Shown here piece by piece: positions 26,722 through 34,731 of a stretch of DNA of 64,000 bases. The stretch's first letter is position 1. Each line of letters starts with the position of its first letter. Made by a program: the position numbers and the translations under genes. The stretch covers positions 124,001-188,000 of the forward strand of contig CAJSZQ010000003.1 in the NCBI GenBank assembly GCA_910574185.1, written 5' to 3'. Source of the DNA: Lachnospiraceae bacterium (GTDB lineage Bacteria; Bacillota; Clostridia; Lachnospirales; Lachnospiraceae). Under the pieces are notes generated by a model, which worked only from the letters and a program-made list of their open reading frames with translations, had not been told where the DNA came from and did not search any database.

Positions 26722-26763
26722 CCGGTGACGCCCCGGTGAACCATTTCGTGACAGTTTTGTCAC
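26722..26763 (-). promoter_or_regulatory. candidate operator region for the BceAB-like operon
   Basis: Upstream of the ATPase gene are a perfect inverted repeat GTGACA-GTTT-TGTCAC (26748-26763) and two direct CCGGTGA copies 11 bases apart (26722-26728, 26733-26739). Both arrangements are used by OmpR-type regulators. A TAAAAT -10-like site on the minus strand follows. Assignment to the local regulator is inferred. Confidence 0.4.
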
Positions 26764-26816
26764 TATTTCACCTTATGAAAAGCTGTATGGTTTTAATGAG
26801 TTGCCTGGAAGGTGCG

Positions 26817-27620
26817 CTATTCTGGCACAGCCCTACAAGCTGCAGCCGTCTCAAACGCCTTCTTCATCCCGCACTCCTTCGGACTGTCTATCAGGTAATC
26901 CGCAATCTGTCTGACTTTCTCCTCCGCTGTCACAGGCACGAAAGCATAATCGCTCTGGCTGAGCAGTTCCATATCATTCTGTCCGTTGCCTGCCGCAAAT
27001 ATTACTTCCGGATTCAGCTTTGCATATTTTATCAATTCCTTTGCCGCGATGTGCTTGCCACAGCCTTCCCGGACAATCTCTGCAAAATGTCTTCCGGAAA
27101 ATTCAAAGCTGAATCCGCCGTTAAAATATCCCCTGCATTCTTTTAATTCCGCAGAGTGGTCTGCAATTAATGTAATTTTTAAAATATCCTCCTTGATTTG
27201 TGGAATTTCAGGATAGAGGATTCCTCTTTCTTCCGGAACGCCCCGGTTTTCCACCATCCAGTTTGTTCTGATACGATATATCCTCTCCTCTGTAAAAATT
27301 TCAATACAGACTTCGGGACGTTCTTTATAAATCCTGCGTATAATCTCCATAATTCCTCTATCCAGCGGCCTTTTCCAGAGTATCTTTTCCTGACAGAAAT
27401 CATAAATTACCGCTCCGTTATATAGAATCGCAGGCGCAGATACCCCCAGTTTATCAGCAATATGTTTCGTTCCATATACAGACCTTCCTGTACACAGCGC
27501 CAGACGCCCCATAGATTTCTGATACTCTTTTGCCGCCTGAATGACTTCCTCATTCAGAAAAAAATCCGCACCAACCAGCGTTCCGTCAATATCCACAAAA
27601 AATACCGTTTTGCTGCTCAT
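26817..27620 (-). CDS. HAD-superfamily phosphatase, Cof type
   Basis: This 267-residue Cof/IIB hydrolase has motif I FFVDIDGTLVG (nucleophile Asp9, acid Asp11), motif II LCTGRS, motif III Lys region and motif IV GNGQNDMELL. Such enzymes dephosphorylate sugar phosphates, FMN or PLP in the cytoplasm. It follows the terminator of the sgc-like operon and is probably a separate unit. The substrate is not predictable. Confidence 0.9.
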   Translation of the reverse strand: MSSKTVFFVDIDGTLVGADFFLNEEVIQAAKEYQKSMGRLALCTGRSVYGTKHIADKLGVSAPAILYNGAVIYDFCQEKILWKRPLDRGIMEIIRRIYKERPEVCIEIFTEERIYRIRTNWMVENRGVPEERGILYPEIPQIKEDILKITLIADHSAELKECRGYFNGGFSFEFSGRHFAEIVREGCGKHIAAKELIKYAKLNPEVIFAAGNGQNDMELLSQSDYAFVPVTAEEKVRQIADYLIDSPKECGMKKAFETAAACRAVPE

Positions 27621-27717
27621 ATTATTATCCTTTCACTTCAGTTCAATCTGTGTCCGCCGACCAGTATATAAACTGTAACATCCTTTCCGTTTTTATGAAA
27701 CAAAATTTCTTACATGT

Positions 27718-27757
27718 AAAAAGAACCAAACGGACCCATACCATCCGTCTGGTTCTC
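27718..27757 (-). terminator. intrinsic terminator of the sgc-like PTS operon
   Basis: On the minus strand AGAACCAGACGGA pairs with TCCGTTTGGTTCT across a 9-base loop, followed by TTTTTAC. It lies 27 bases after the IIA stop. Confidence 0.85.
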
Positions 27758-27783
27758 TCAACACTCCCACACGCGCACATACT

Positions 27784-28254
27784 TTAGTCCAGACAGGTCT
27801 TTAATATATTATAAAGCTTCCTGCTGTCTTCTGCCATAATAAGTTCCTTTATCATTTTCTCGTTTTTAACAATGAGATTAATCAGCTCCTGCAGCACATC
27901 TAACTGTGCGTGCTGCTCCTTTATAGCGAGCATAACAACAAGATGAACCGGTATTTTTTCATCAGAGGAACTTCCCATCGTGCCAAATTCCACCGGCTCT
28001 TTTAATGAAGCTACACAGATTCTTGTTTCTTCCACATAGCAGGCGTCTGTGTGGGGAATTGCTACCTTATCATGCACGAGAGGCAATCCTGTAGGGTAAT
28101 TCTTCTCACGCAGGATTACATTCTTCTTGTAATCTTCTTTTACAATCCCCTGTTCGTATAACCTGTCAGAAAGAATGCCAAGAACTTCTTCATCTGTTTT
28201 TCCCTGGATTCCCGCAAAACAAGTCTCCTCCCTAATTGAATCTATCAACGACAT
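27784..28254 (-). CDS. PTS sugar transporter subunit IIA (galactitol / fructose-mannitol superfamily)
   Basis: This 156-residue IIA carries the phospho-acceptor His68 in VAIPHTD, with the second conserved His61 in LVHDK. HPr phosphorylates this His and the phosphate passes to a IIB. It is the last gene of the leftward operon and overlaps the epimerase gene by 10 bases. It matches sgcA of the E. coli sgc cluster in position and family. Confidence 0.9.
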   Translation of the reverse strand: MSLIDSIREETCFAGIQGKTDEEVLGILSDRLYEQGIVKEDYKKNVILREKNYPTGLPLVHDKVAIPHTDACYVEETRICVASLKEPVEFGTMGSSSDEKIPVHLVVMLAIKEQHAQLDVLQELINLIVKNEKMIKELIMAEDSRKLYNILKTCLD

Positions 28255-28895
28255 ATCATCTCTCCCTTGTCTTCATGAAAGCTTTCTATCACAGAAAGAG
28301 GATGCTCTGACCTGAATATGGTTCTTCCCATTACGATTCCGGTCGCTCCGGCTTCTTTCACTTTATAATATTCATCCGAACCGATTCCCCCATCGACAAC
28401 AATATCTGTTCTGCCTTCGGATGCTCTCTTAATCTGCCGGATTTTATCCAGTATATGCTCCTGAAATGATTCCAACGCCCTGTCTGGCTCAGAACTCATA
28501 AGCAGAATATATTCTGCCTGTTCCAGATAAGGCAATACTGTCTGATAATCTGTACAGGGGTTCAGCGCAATCCCCGCTTTCATGCCAAGCTGATGGATTC
28601 GGTTCACGAGACGCATGGGATATCCTGTGGCCTCAATATGAAAGGCTGCTGCCTCCACTCCGGCTGCTGCCAGTTCTTCCAGATAATCCTCCGGATTCGT
28701 TACCATCAGATGTGCGTCCATCCCAGCAGTACAAATACTTGCCGCAGCGCGAACCGTCTTCATGCCAAATGTGATATTTGGCACAAAATTGCCGTCCTCT
28801 ATATCAAGATGCAAGTATGGATATCCTTCCAGCCGACGAATGCTATCGCCCAAATTCATCGGCTCTGCCGACGCCAGCGACGGAAATATCTTCAT
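28245..28895 (-). CDS. pentulose/hexulose-phosphate 3-epimerase (Rpe family, SgcE/AlsE-like)
   Basis: This 216-residue TIM barrel has PSLASAEPMNLG at the N terminus, the metal/catalytic LHLDIEDGNFVPNITFG strand-2 motif, DAHLMVTNP, and the phosphate loop VVDGGIGSDEYY..GATGIVMG. The family epimerises ribulose-5-phosphate or allulose-6-phosphate. Being inside a PTS operon with an SgcQ-like protein, it likely acts on the sugar phosphate made by that uptake system rather than as the housekeeping enzyme. Confidence 0.88.
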   Translation of the reverse strand: MKIFPSLASAEPMNLGDSIRRLEGYPYLHLDIEDGNFVPNITFGMKTVRAAASICTAGMDAHLMVTNPEDYLEELAAAGVEAAAFHIEATGYPMRLVNRIHQLGMKAGIALNPCTDYQTVLPYLEQAEYILLMSSEPDRALESFQEHILDKIRQIKRASEGRTDIVVDGGIGSDEYYKVKEAGATGIVMGRTIFRSEHPLSVIESFHEDKGEMICR

Positions 28896-28915
28896 TTCTC
28901 ACACCCCCGTTTCTT

Positions 28916-29734
28916 CTACAGGGATGCGCGGAACTTCTTAACAACATCCATAAATTCCTTTACCCGTTTCACGTCTGCTGCATTCTCGAATTTACCTTCT
29001 TCTTTAAAGGTTGTTCCCACAACGGCGCCGTCCGCAATACTGAGCTGCTCTTCCACATTATTAATACGAACGCCCGTATTGGCAAATACAATTGTCTCCG
29101 GAACCTCGCTCTTTACTTCTTTCAGAATCTGGGAATCCGTCGCAGCTCCCGCCGTCAGCCCAGATACGCACAGAGCGTCTGGCCGGCAGTTGAACACAGT
29201 GCTCTTTGCAATCTGCCTGATATCATCACGCTGAATATATTTCGCCGCTTCGGGAACGATATTAAACAGAAGCTTCACATCCTCCGCTCCAATCGCCTGT
29301 TGGTGTCTTACCACCTCTCCACAGTTTGTATTCCACAGGCCGAAATCACTGGCATAAACCCCTGTGAAAATCTCCCGGACAAACTTCGCCCCGGTCGCCA
29401 TCGCCAAATCAATCGATTTTTGCGGGTCCCATAATACATTTACACCGAAGGGAATCTTCAAATCGCATTTAATTTCACCGATAACCCTTGCCATCGCTGC
29501 AACCGTCTCAACATGTACGTCTGTCAGATAAGGAAGGCTGAACTCATTTGAGAACATGATAGCATCTACGCCGCCTTCCTGCAAGGCAAGCATCTCCTTT
29601 CTTGCCCGGCAGATGACCGCTTCCATACCGCCTTTCTTATCAAATCCCGGATCGCCCGGAAGGGCCATAAAATGACACATCGCTATAATCGGTTTCTCTG
29701 TTCCTAATACTTCCTTTGTCCATTTACTGCTCAT
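28916..29734 (-). CDS. sgcQ: BtpA/SgcQ-family TIM-barrel protein
   Basis: This 272-residue BtpA/SgcQ protein has the opening KPIIAMCHFMALPGDPGFD, the central GGVDAIMFSNEFSLPYL, and the C-terminal phosphate-site region ADGAVVGTTFKEEGKFENAAD. In E. coli sgcQ lies beside sgcA and sgcE, as here. The biochemical role of the family is unsettled, and a sugar-phosphate enzyme is plausible. There is no signal peptide. Confidence 0.85.
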   Translation of the reverse strand: MSSKWTKEVLGTEKPIIAMCHFMALPGDPGFDKKGGMEAVICRARKEMLALQEGGVDAIMFSNEFSLPYLTDVHVETVAAMARVIGEIKCDLKIPFGVNVLWDPQKSIDLAMATGAKFVREIFTGVYASDFGLWNTNCGEVVRHQQAIGAEDVKLLFNIVPEAAKYIQRDDIRQIAKSTVFNCRPDALCVSGLTAGAATDSQILKEVKSEVPETIVFANTGVRINNVEEQLSIADGAVVGTTFKEEGKFENAADVKRVKEFMDVVKKFRASL

Positions 29735-29786
29735 AATTTATCTCTCCTTATCTTTCAATTTTCTATCCGTTCCCTTTGACGGTTAC

Positions 29787-30881
29787 TTATACGCCTCTGC
29801 GTAAATCAACATGTTTTCCAAATTTGCATGCGGAAGCCAGCATTAATTTTGCACAATCCTCAATGTCCTTCTGGCATGCGGTTTCCGCCAGAGAATGGGT
29901 ATACCGAAGCGGAATAGACAGATGCGCCATAGGAATCCCTTCTGTACCTGCATGCTGTGTGAATGCATCATCGGTAATCACACCTAAGACCACTTCTTTC
30001 TGATACGTAATATGTTCTTCCTTCGCAGTTTTTTCCAAAAAAGCGTTTAGCTTTGGATTGGGAAGAAGACCGCCCAGCGTGCCGCGTCCATGGAAATTCA
30101 TATACATGATTGCCACGCCTTTCCCAAGAGCCATCTCATATCTGCCTTTCAGCTCCGGCGTATCACAGGCCGGCGAAATATCAACGCAGATTGCCGCGTC
30201 GGGCTGGAGTCTGTGGAAGGTAGGCGTTGCAGAGCGGATATTAAACTCTTCCTGTACCGTAAATATCAGATGTACCGTAGCCGCATGCTCCGTCTTCGGC
30301 AGTTCCTCCGCCAGATAAAGCAGAGTATAGATTCCCATCCGGTCATCCAGAGCTTTTGAAGCCACATATTTTCCTAACAGAGTAAAATTAGGCACGTAGG
30401 TAACCACACTTCCAATATCTATTCCCAATTCCAACACTTCTTCTTTTGAAGTGCAGCCCAAATCCACATACAGTTCCCCAATCGTAGTAACTGCAAATTT
30501 CTTATCCGCGGGCGTAAGATGATGAGAGGTATTCCCTATCACCGCCCGATAGCTCTTTGTTTCATCCAGCGTATGTACGTCGACCAGCGCCGCCGGCAAT
30601 ATCTTCTCCGGAACGCCGCCTATCCGCTCCAGCCTTAAGAATCCGTCCTCTTCTACTTTCTTCACAATCAGCCCCACTTCATCCATGTGAGCAAAATACG
30701 CAATAGAACCTGCTTCCTTATCATTCCCCGGATAGGTCGCCGTAACGTTTCCAAGACGGTCAACATGCACCTGGTCGCAGAGTCCTTCCAGCCGTCTTAA
30801 CACATAGGCAATCATCTTATCCTCATGCCCGCAAATCGCCGGTATCTCTGTCAGCGTCTTCATATCCTTCTCAAAATTCAT
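29787..30881 (-). CDS. M42-family metallopeptidase (SgcX-like)
   Basis: This 364-residue M42 glutamyl-aminopeptidase-type enzyme has two co-catalytic zinc sites. Ligands are visible as His in YFAHMDEVG, Asp in SKALDDRMG, the Glu pair in TVQEEFN, Asp in ICVDISPACD and the final His in IPLRYTHS. E. coli sgcX is the equivalent gene in the sgc operon. Why a peptidase belongs in a sugar PTS operon is unknown; a deacylase acting on an acylated or peptidyl sugar is one idea (inference). Confidence 0.9.
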   Translation of the reverse strand: MNFEKDMKTLTEIPAICGHEDKMIAYVLRRLEGLCDQVHVDRLGNVTATYPGNDKEAGSIAYFAHMDEVGLIVKKVEEDGFLRLERIGGVPEKILPAALVDVHTLDETKSYRAVIGNTSHHLTPADKKFAVTTIGELYVDLGCTSKEEVLELGIDIGSVVTYVPNFTLLGKYVASKALDDRMGIYTLLYLAEELPKTEHAATVHLIFTVQEEFNIRSATPTFHRLQPDAAICVDISPACDTPELKGRYEMALGKGVAIMYMNFHGRGTLGGLLPNPKLNAFLEKTAKEEHITYQKEVVLGVITDDAFTQHAGTEGIPMAHLSIPLRYTHSLAETACQKDIEDCAKLMLASACKFGKHVDLRRGV

Positions 30882-30973
30882 AATACCCTCCTTACTTATA
30901 AGTAACTTTTATCAAAATCATATCTATTCTATTCATTTTATCGCTGCTTACAGGCCACAGGCAGACAGTCATA

Positions 30974-31711
30974 TTATCCAATATGCATCCTGCCTCCGTC
31001 AGCTATCAGAACTTCGCCGCAGAGGTAGCTTGCCATCGAACTGGATAAAAACAGCGCAATATTCGCGATGTCCTCCGGTTCCCCGACCTTCCCTAACGGC
31101 ATAACCTGCTTATAATGCTCTCTTACAGCCTGTTCTGAGCCGAATCTGGTCGCCAGCATTTTACTCATAATCACTGCCGGCGCAATGCCATTCACACGTA
31201 TTCCTTCCTTCGCATATTCCCTTGCAAGGAACATCGTCAGTGCGTAAGAACCTGCTTTTGTAGCCACATACTGGGGAATCCCGGTGCCTCCGCTGAATAT
31301 GGACGCAGACGTCAGAATCACAATATTGCCGCTTACTTTTTTCAGGTAAGGCCTGGCTGCTTCCGAACAATACCAGGTTCCTTTGGTATTTACCTCGTAA
31401 CTTTTGTTCCAATCCGACACAATCCCCGCATTATTAACCAGAATGTCAATTCTTCCGCAGGTATCCGCTATATTCCGAAACACTTCTGCAACCTTATCTT
31501 CATCCGAAATATCACATCGGTAATACAGAGGCCTCTTTCCCTGTGCTTCCATCTGATTCAGAAAATCAAGGATTTCCTCTTCCCCGCACACATCCAGAAT
31601 CACTGTCTGCGCGCCCGCCTGTACATACTTTGCGGCAATGGCCGCTCCAATTCCCTGCGCGGCTCCCGTCACAACGGCAACCATACCTTCCATATCAATC
31701 TTACAGCTCAT
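30974..31711 (-). CDS. short-chain dehydrogenase/reductase
   Basis: This 245-residue classical SDR has the NAD(P) motif TGAAQGIGAAI, NNAG at LVNNAGIV, catalytic Ser in LTSASIFSG and the YxxxK at YVATKAG. AILDVCGE-type acidic residue placement after strand 2 (VILDV) favours NAD. It lies 5 bases from the alcohol-dehydrogenase gene in the same operon. It probably oxidises or reduces the sugar or polyol derivative of the pathway. Confidence 0.92.
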   Translation of the reverse strand: MSCKIDMEGMVAVVTGAAQGIGAAIAAKYVQAGAQTVILDVCGEEEILDFLNQMEAQGKRPLYYRCDISDEDKVAEVFRNIADTCGRIDILVNNAGIVSDWNKSYEVNTKGTWYCSEAARPYLKKVSGNIVILTSASIFSGGTGIPQYVATKAGSYALTMFLAREYAKEGIRVNGIAPAVIMSKMLATRFGSEQAVREHYKQVMPLGKVGEPEDIANIALFLSSSMASYLCGEVLIADGGRMHIG

Positions 31712-31716
31712 AAGTT

Positions 31717-32763
31717 CTACTCCTCCTGAACTTTAACGACACATTTCAGACACTCTCCCCGCCCGATTGTCTGGGCGATTGCCTTATCCAACTCGTCAAG
31801 ACCAAAACGATGCGTAATATAAGATTTCGCATCAACCAGTCCATTCGCAATCAACCGCAGCGCTTCTCTGGTATTATTCTGATTTGCCGAGTAGGTCATA
31901 GACAAATCCAACTCCTTAAAAAACGCCTCGCTGGCATAGAATTTCAGGTATTCCTCCGGCGCCGGCGTTGCAAAAAGAAGGATTTTTCCACCTCTTCCAA
32001 CAAGCTTAAGCCCCGTTTCCATCGCCCTTATATCCTTAGCCATTACAAATACCTTGTCAAACTGATTCCATCCAAATTCTTTCTCCAGATTCAAAAGTTC
32101 TTTGTCAATTTCTGGATTTGCTGCTCTGGAAAACAGCGCGCCTTTCCTTTTTGCCATCTCCTGTCTCCAGGGAATCATCTCATATGCTGCAATGTCTCTG
32201 ACGCCGTATGCCCTGAGAGCCTCAATCAACATCAGCCCCAGCGTTCCCGTCCCTACGACCGCAATCCTGTCGGCAGGTTTTACATCCACCCGTTCTATTC
32301 CATGGAGAGCGCAAGCCAGCGGCTCAATTAAAGATGCCTCTTCAAAGCTGACATGCTCCGGTATTTTCAGCGTATCCTTCTTCACATGCTCTTTGCCCGC
32401 CACAAAATATTCCGCAAAACCGCCAGGCCTGTAATGGGTCTGTTTGAACTGCTTACACAAGGTATACTTTCCCTTCCGGCATTCCTCACAGCTCATACAC
32501 GCAATGTGATGGTGTACGAACACCCGGTCGCCTGCTGCAAAGCCTTCCACTCCTTCTCCTGCTTCCTCAATGATTCCAACCGCTTCATGGCCAAGAATTA
32601 TCGGCGCCTTAGGTTTGTTATACCACTCCATCGTATCCGCCACGCATACTCCGCAGGTATCCGTCCGAACCAGAATCTCTCCCGGCCCCGGAATTGGCTT
32701 ATCCACTTCCTCCACCTTCACATCCTGATTCGTGTAATAAACCGCCGCTTTCATCTTCTCCAT
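31717..32763 (-). CDS. zinc-dependent alcohol (polyol) dehydrogenase, MDR family
   Basis: This protein has about 348 residues from ATG 32763 (MEKMKAAVYY), where AAGGGAG lies 9 bases upstream; the longer frame from 32841 reads into hairpin element B. Catalytic zinc ligands are Cys in TCGVCVADT and the His-Glu in GHEAVG. The structural zinc has four Cys in CMSCEECRKGKYTLC. The Rossmann motif is VVGTGTLGLM. It is related to sorbitol/threonine dehydrogenases. With the SDR it suggests a polyol substrate for the galactitol-type PTS. Confidence 0.92.
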   Translation of the reverse strand: MEKMKAAVYYTNQDVKVEEVDKPIPGPGEILVRTDTCGVCVADTMEWYNKPKAPIILGHEAVGIIEEAGEGVEGFAAGDRVFVHHHIACMSCEECRKGKYTLCKQFKQTHYRPGGFAEYFVAGKEHVKKDTLKIPEHVSFEEASLIEPLACALHGIERVDVKPADRIAVVGTGTLGLMLIEALRAYGVRDIAAYEMIPWRQEMAKRKGALFSRAANPEIDKELLNLEKEFGWNQFDKVFVMAKDIRAMETGLKLVGRGGKILLFATPAPEEYLKFYASEAFFKELDLSMTYSANQNNTREALRLIANGLVDAKSYITHRFGLDELDKAIAQTIGRGECLKCVVKVQEE

Positions 32764-32791
32764 CGTACCCATCTCCCTTTTCTTTATCGTT

Positions 32792-33015
32792 TTCGTTTGT
32801 GCAGCCAGTCTTTGCCCTCTGCTGCTCCCTTCCCCATGCAAAGCCGGGCAACACTCCGGTGAACTAACTGCTAACTCCGGCTAGAATGCGCGGGAATGCC
32901 TGCGCATCCAAGTCTCCGAATAAGCAGTGGATTTCACTTCCGTTAAAAGCGCCCTTTATGCTTTGCATGGGGAAGGGAGCTGCAGAGGGCAAAGCCTGGC
33001 CGCACAGACGGAAGT
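32792..33015. repeat. giant hairpin element B
   Basis: A long palindrome between the IIC gene and the dehydrogenase gene of one operon. Outer arms: TTTGCCCTCTGCTGCTCCC plus TTCCCCATGCAAAGC on the left, and their near-exact complement GCTTTGCATGGGGAA plus GGGAGCTGCAGAGGGCAAAG on the right, extending with weaker pairing to the ends. The roughly 110-base core (starting CGGGCAACACTCCGGTGAAC) has its own nested stems and is almost identical to the core of element D, whose arms are unrelated. Confidence 0.9.
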
Positions 33016-33029
33016 TATCACTTTACTAT

Positions 33030-34295
33030 CTAGAATATCCCGGCAAATTTAGACAGAATCCACGTCAACCAGTTTCCTGCCGACAACGCTGTAATATCCA
33101 CTGCCCCTTCCGGAATCGCGTAACCTGCGGTCACTGCCATCGTGGTCATGGAAGAGCCAAAACCTGTACAAATCAGCATAACTACGCTCATAATCACAAT
33201 ACCGCAGATTAGTGAGCGGAACAGATTTCCTTTGCTAAGACATGGCACAAGCGCTACAAAATATGCCAGAGACGCCAAATCTCCAAATGGGAGCACCCGG
33301 TTAACCGGCAGGATAACCGCCAGAATCAGCGTAACCGGAATCAGAATAATTCCTGCTGCAACCGTTGTAGGATGGCCAATCAAAATAGCTGAGTCCAGTC
33401 CAACATAAAACTCTCTGTCACCAAAGTGAGCCTTCATAAATTTTCTTGCAACATCCGATACCACTGAAAGAGACTCCATAAACAGCGCGATAAATTTCGG
33501 TATAATCATCATAACGGTTCCGATTGAAATTGCTGAGCTAAGCAGCAGCGGTATGTCTGTCCAATAGCCAGAAAGAAGACCAAGCACAAGGCCAAGGATA
33601 GTTCCAAGAATCAGCGGACTTCCAAAGATTCCCCATTTTTCCTGAATATGCTTCTCATCCCAGTTAATATCCTTCACAACCGGAATCCGGTCAAGCACCC
33701 AGTTCACTCCTGCAATAATCGGTATACTTGTAACTGCCCATCCATGAGGGATGGATACGCCGGGCACCTGATAAAATTCCTGCACTCTTGCCGCGGTACG
33801 GTCCGCCATTACCAGACAGAAGGCCGCATGGATTGCTCCTGCAATTAACCCGATAATCAAGTTTCCTGAAATAATGTAAACAACTGACGCGGTAAACGCG
33901 TGATTCCAGAAATTCCAGATATCCACGTTCAAAGTTTTTGTTGTCTTTGTGGCAAGCATCAGAATATTCACGCCCAAAGATACTACAATCACCAGCGCCC
34001 CGCAGGTGGTACTGTAGGCAATCGCAGAGCCAACCGCCCAGCCCACATCCAGAATGTCATTCTTAAGTCCCCACTGCTCTACCATAATTTCAACCATCGG
34101 ATTTACGGTAGAAATCATCAGACCAATCACCAGATTCAGTCCAATATATGCCGCGCCAAACGTCAGACCTGCCATCACAGCTTTCTTCAAGCCAGCCCCA
34201 AACACCATACACAGAATAAATATAAAAATCGGAATCAGCACCGACGCGCCCAGACTTGTCAGCGCATTTGAAATCGTTGTAATAATATGAATCAT
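33030..34295 (-). CDS. PTS galactitol-type transporter subunit IIC
   Basis: This 421-residue integral membrane IIC of the galactitol (EIIC-GAT) family has about ten membrane helices, with the family blocks FGAGLKKAVMAGLTFGAAYI, VDIWNFWNHAFTASV and GHPTTVAAGIILIPVTLILA. It translocates and phosphorylates its sugar with the adjacent IIB and the distal IIA. A second IIC of the same family lies at 37657. The substrate is not determined; the sgc-like context gives no firm sugar. Confidence 0.92.
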   Translation of the reverse strand: MIHIITTISNALTSLGASVLIPIFIFILCMVFGAGLKKAVMAGLTFGAAYIGLNLVIGLMISTVNPMVEIMVEQWGLKNDILDVGWAVGSAIAYSTTCGALVIVVSLGVNILMLATKTTKTLNVDIWNFWNHAFTASVVYIISGNLIIGLIAGAIHAAFCLVMADRTAARVQEFYQVPGVSIPHGWAVTSIPIIAGVNWVLDRIPVVKDINWDEKHIQEKWGIFGSPLILGTILGLVLGLLSGYWTDIPLLLSSAISIGTVMMIIPKFIALFMESLSVVSDVARKFMKAHFGDREFYVGLDSAILIGHPTTVAAGIILIPVTLILAVILPVNRVLPFGDLASLAYFVALVPCLSKGNLFRSLICGIVIMSVVMLICTGFGSSMTTMAVTAGYAIPEGAVDITALSAGNWLTWILSKFAGIF

Positions 34296-34311
34296 ATGTG
34301 TACTCTCCTTC

Positions 34312-34611
34312 CTATCCCTCTGATATCTCCTTCATCTTAACCGCCATTGCTTCTAACACTTCCTCTTCTCCCACTCCAATCAAAAGCGGCACTCCGCTGA
34401 ACACTGGAATTTCTGTACCAAACGCGACCTGAGTTGTACTCAGAATCATATCGCAGCCCGTCAACCGGTTCGCCAAATCCTGCACGCTGCAGGTTTCAAT
34501 CGTAACCGGAATACGCCGTTCTTCCATATACTCCCTCACCATTGCCGCAACATGTGTGGAGGTTGCAATTCCTGAACCGCAGCACACCATTAATTTTACT
34601 GTCCTTCCCAT
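34312..34611 (-). CDS. PTS sugar transporter subunit IIB (galactitol type)
   Basis: This 99-residue IIB of the GatB family has the phospho-cysteine loop MVCCGSGIATS (Cys11) near the N terminus, followed by the Rossmann-like fold. It receives phosphate from IIA (27784) and passes it to the sugar bound by IIC (33030). It lies 120 bases downstream of the regulator gene. Confidence 0.9.
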   Translation of the reverse strand: MGRTVKLMVCCGSGIATSTHVAAMVREYMEERRIPVTIETCSVQDLANRLTGCDMILSTTQVAFGTEIPVFSGVPLLIGVGEEEVLEAMAVKMKEISEG

Positions 34612-34731
34612 AAGTTTCTCCTTCCTTTTACCTTGTTATATTCATATAGCGCTATAAAATATCTTCTCAAATCTTTGCGTCTTAAACCGCCAATTCTAAT
34701 CAGGCCGTCGTGTCCCTCTATATACAGACCT

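Noticed and set aside
26785..26815. GCCTGGAAGGT half-match to the 47-bp repeat near the HAD gene
   Set aside because: Only about 11 bases match and the core TTATGGCCATTC is absent; could be chance.
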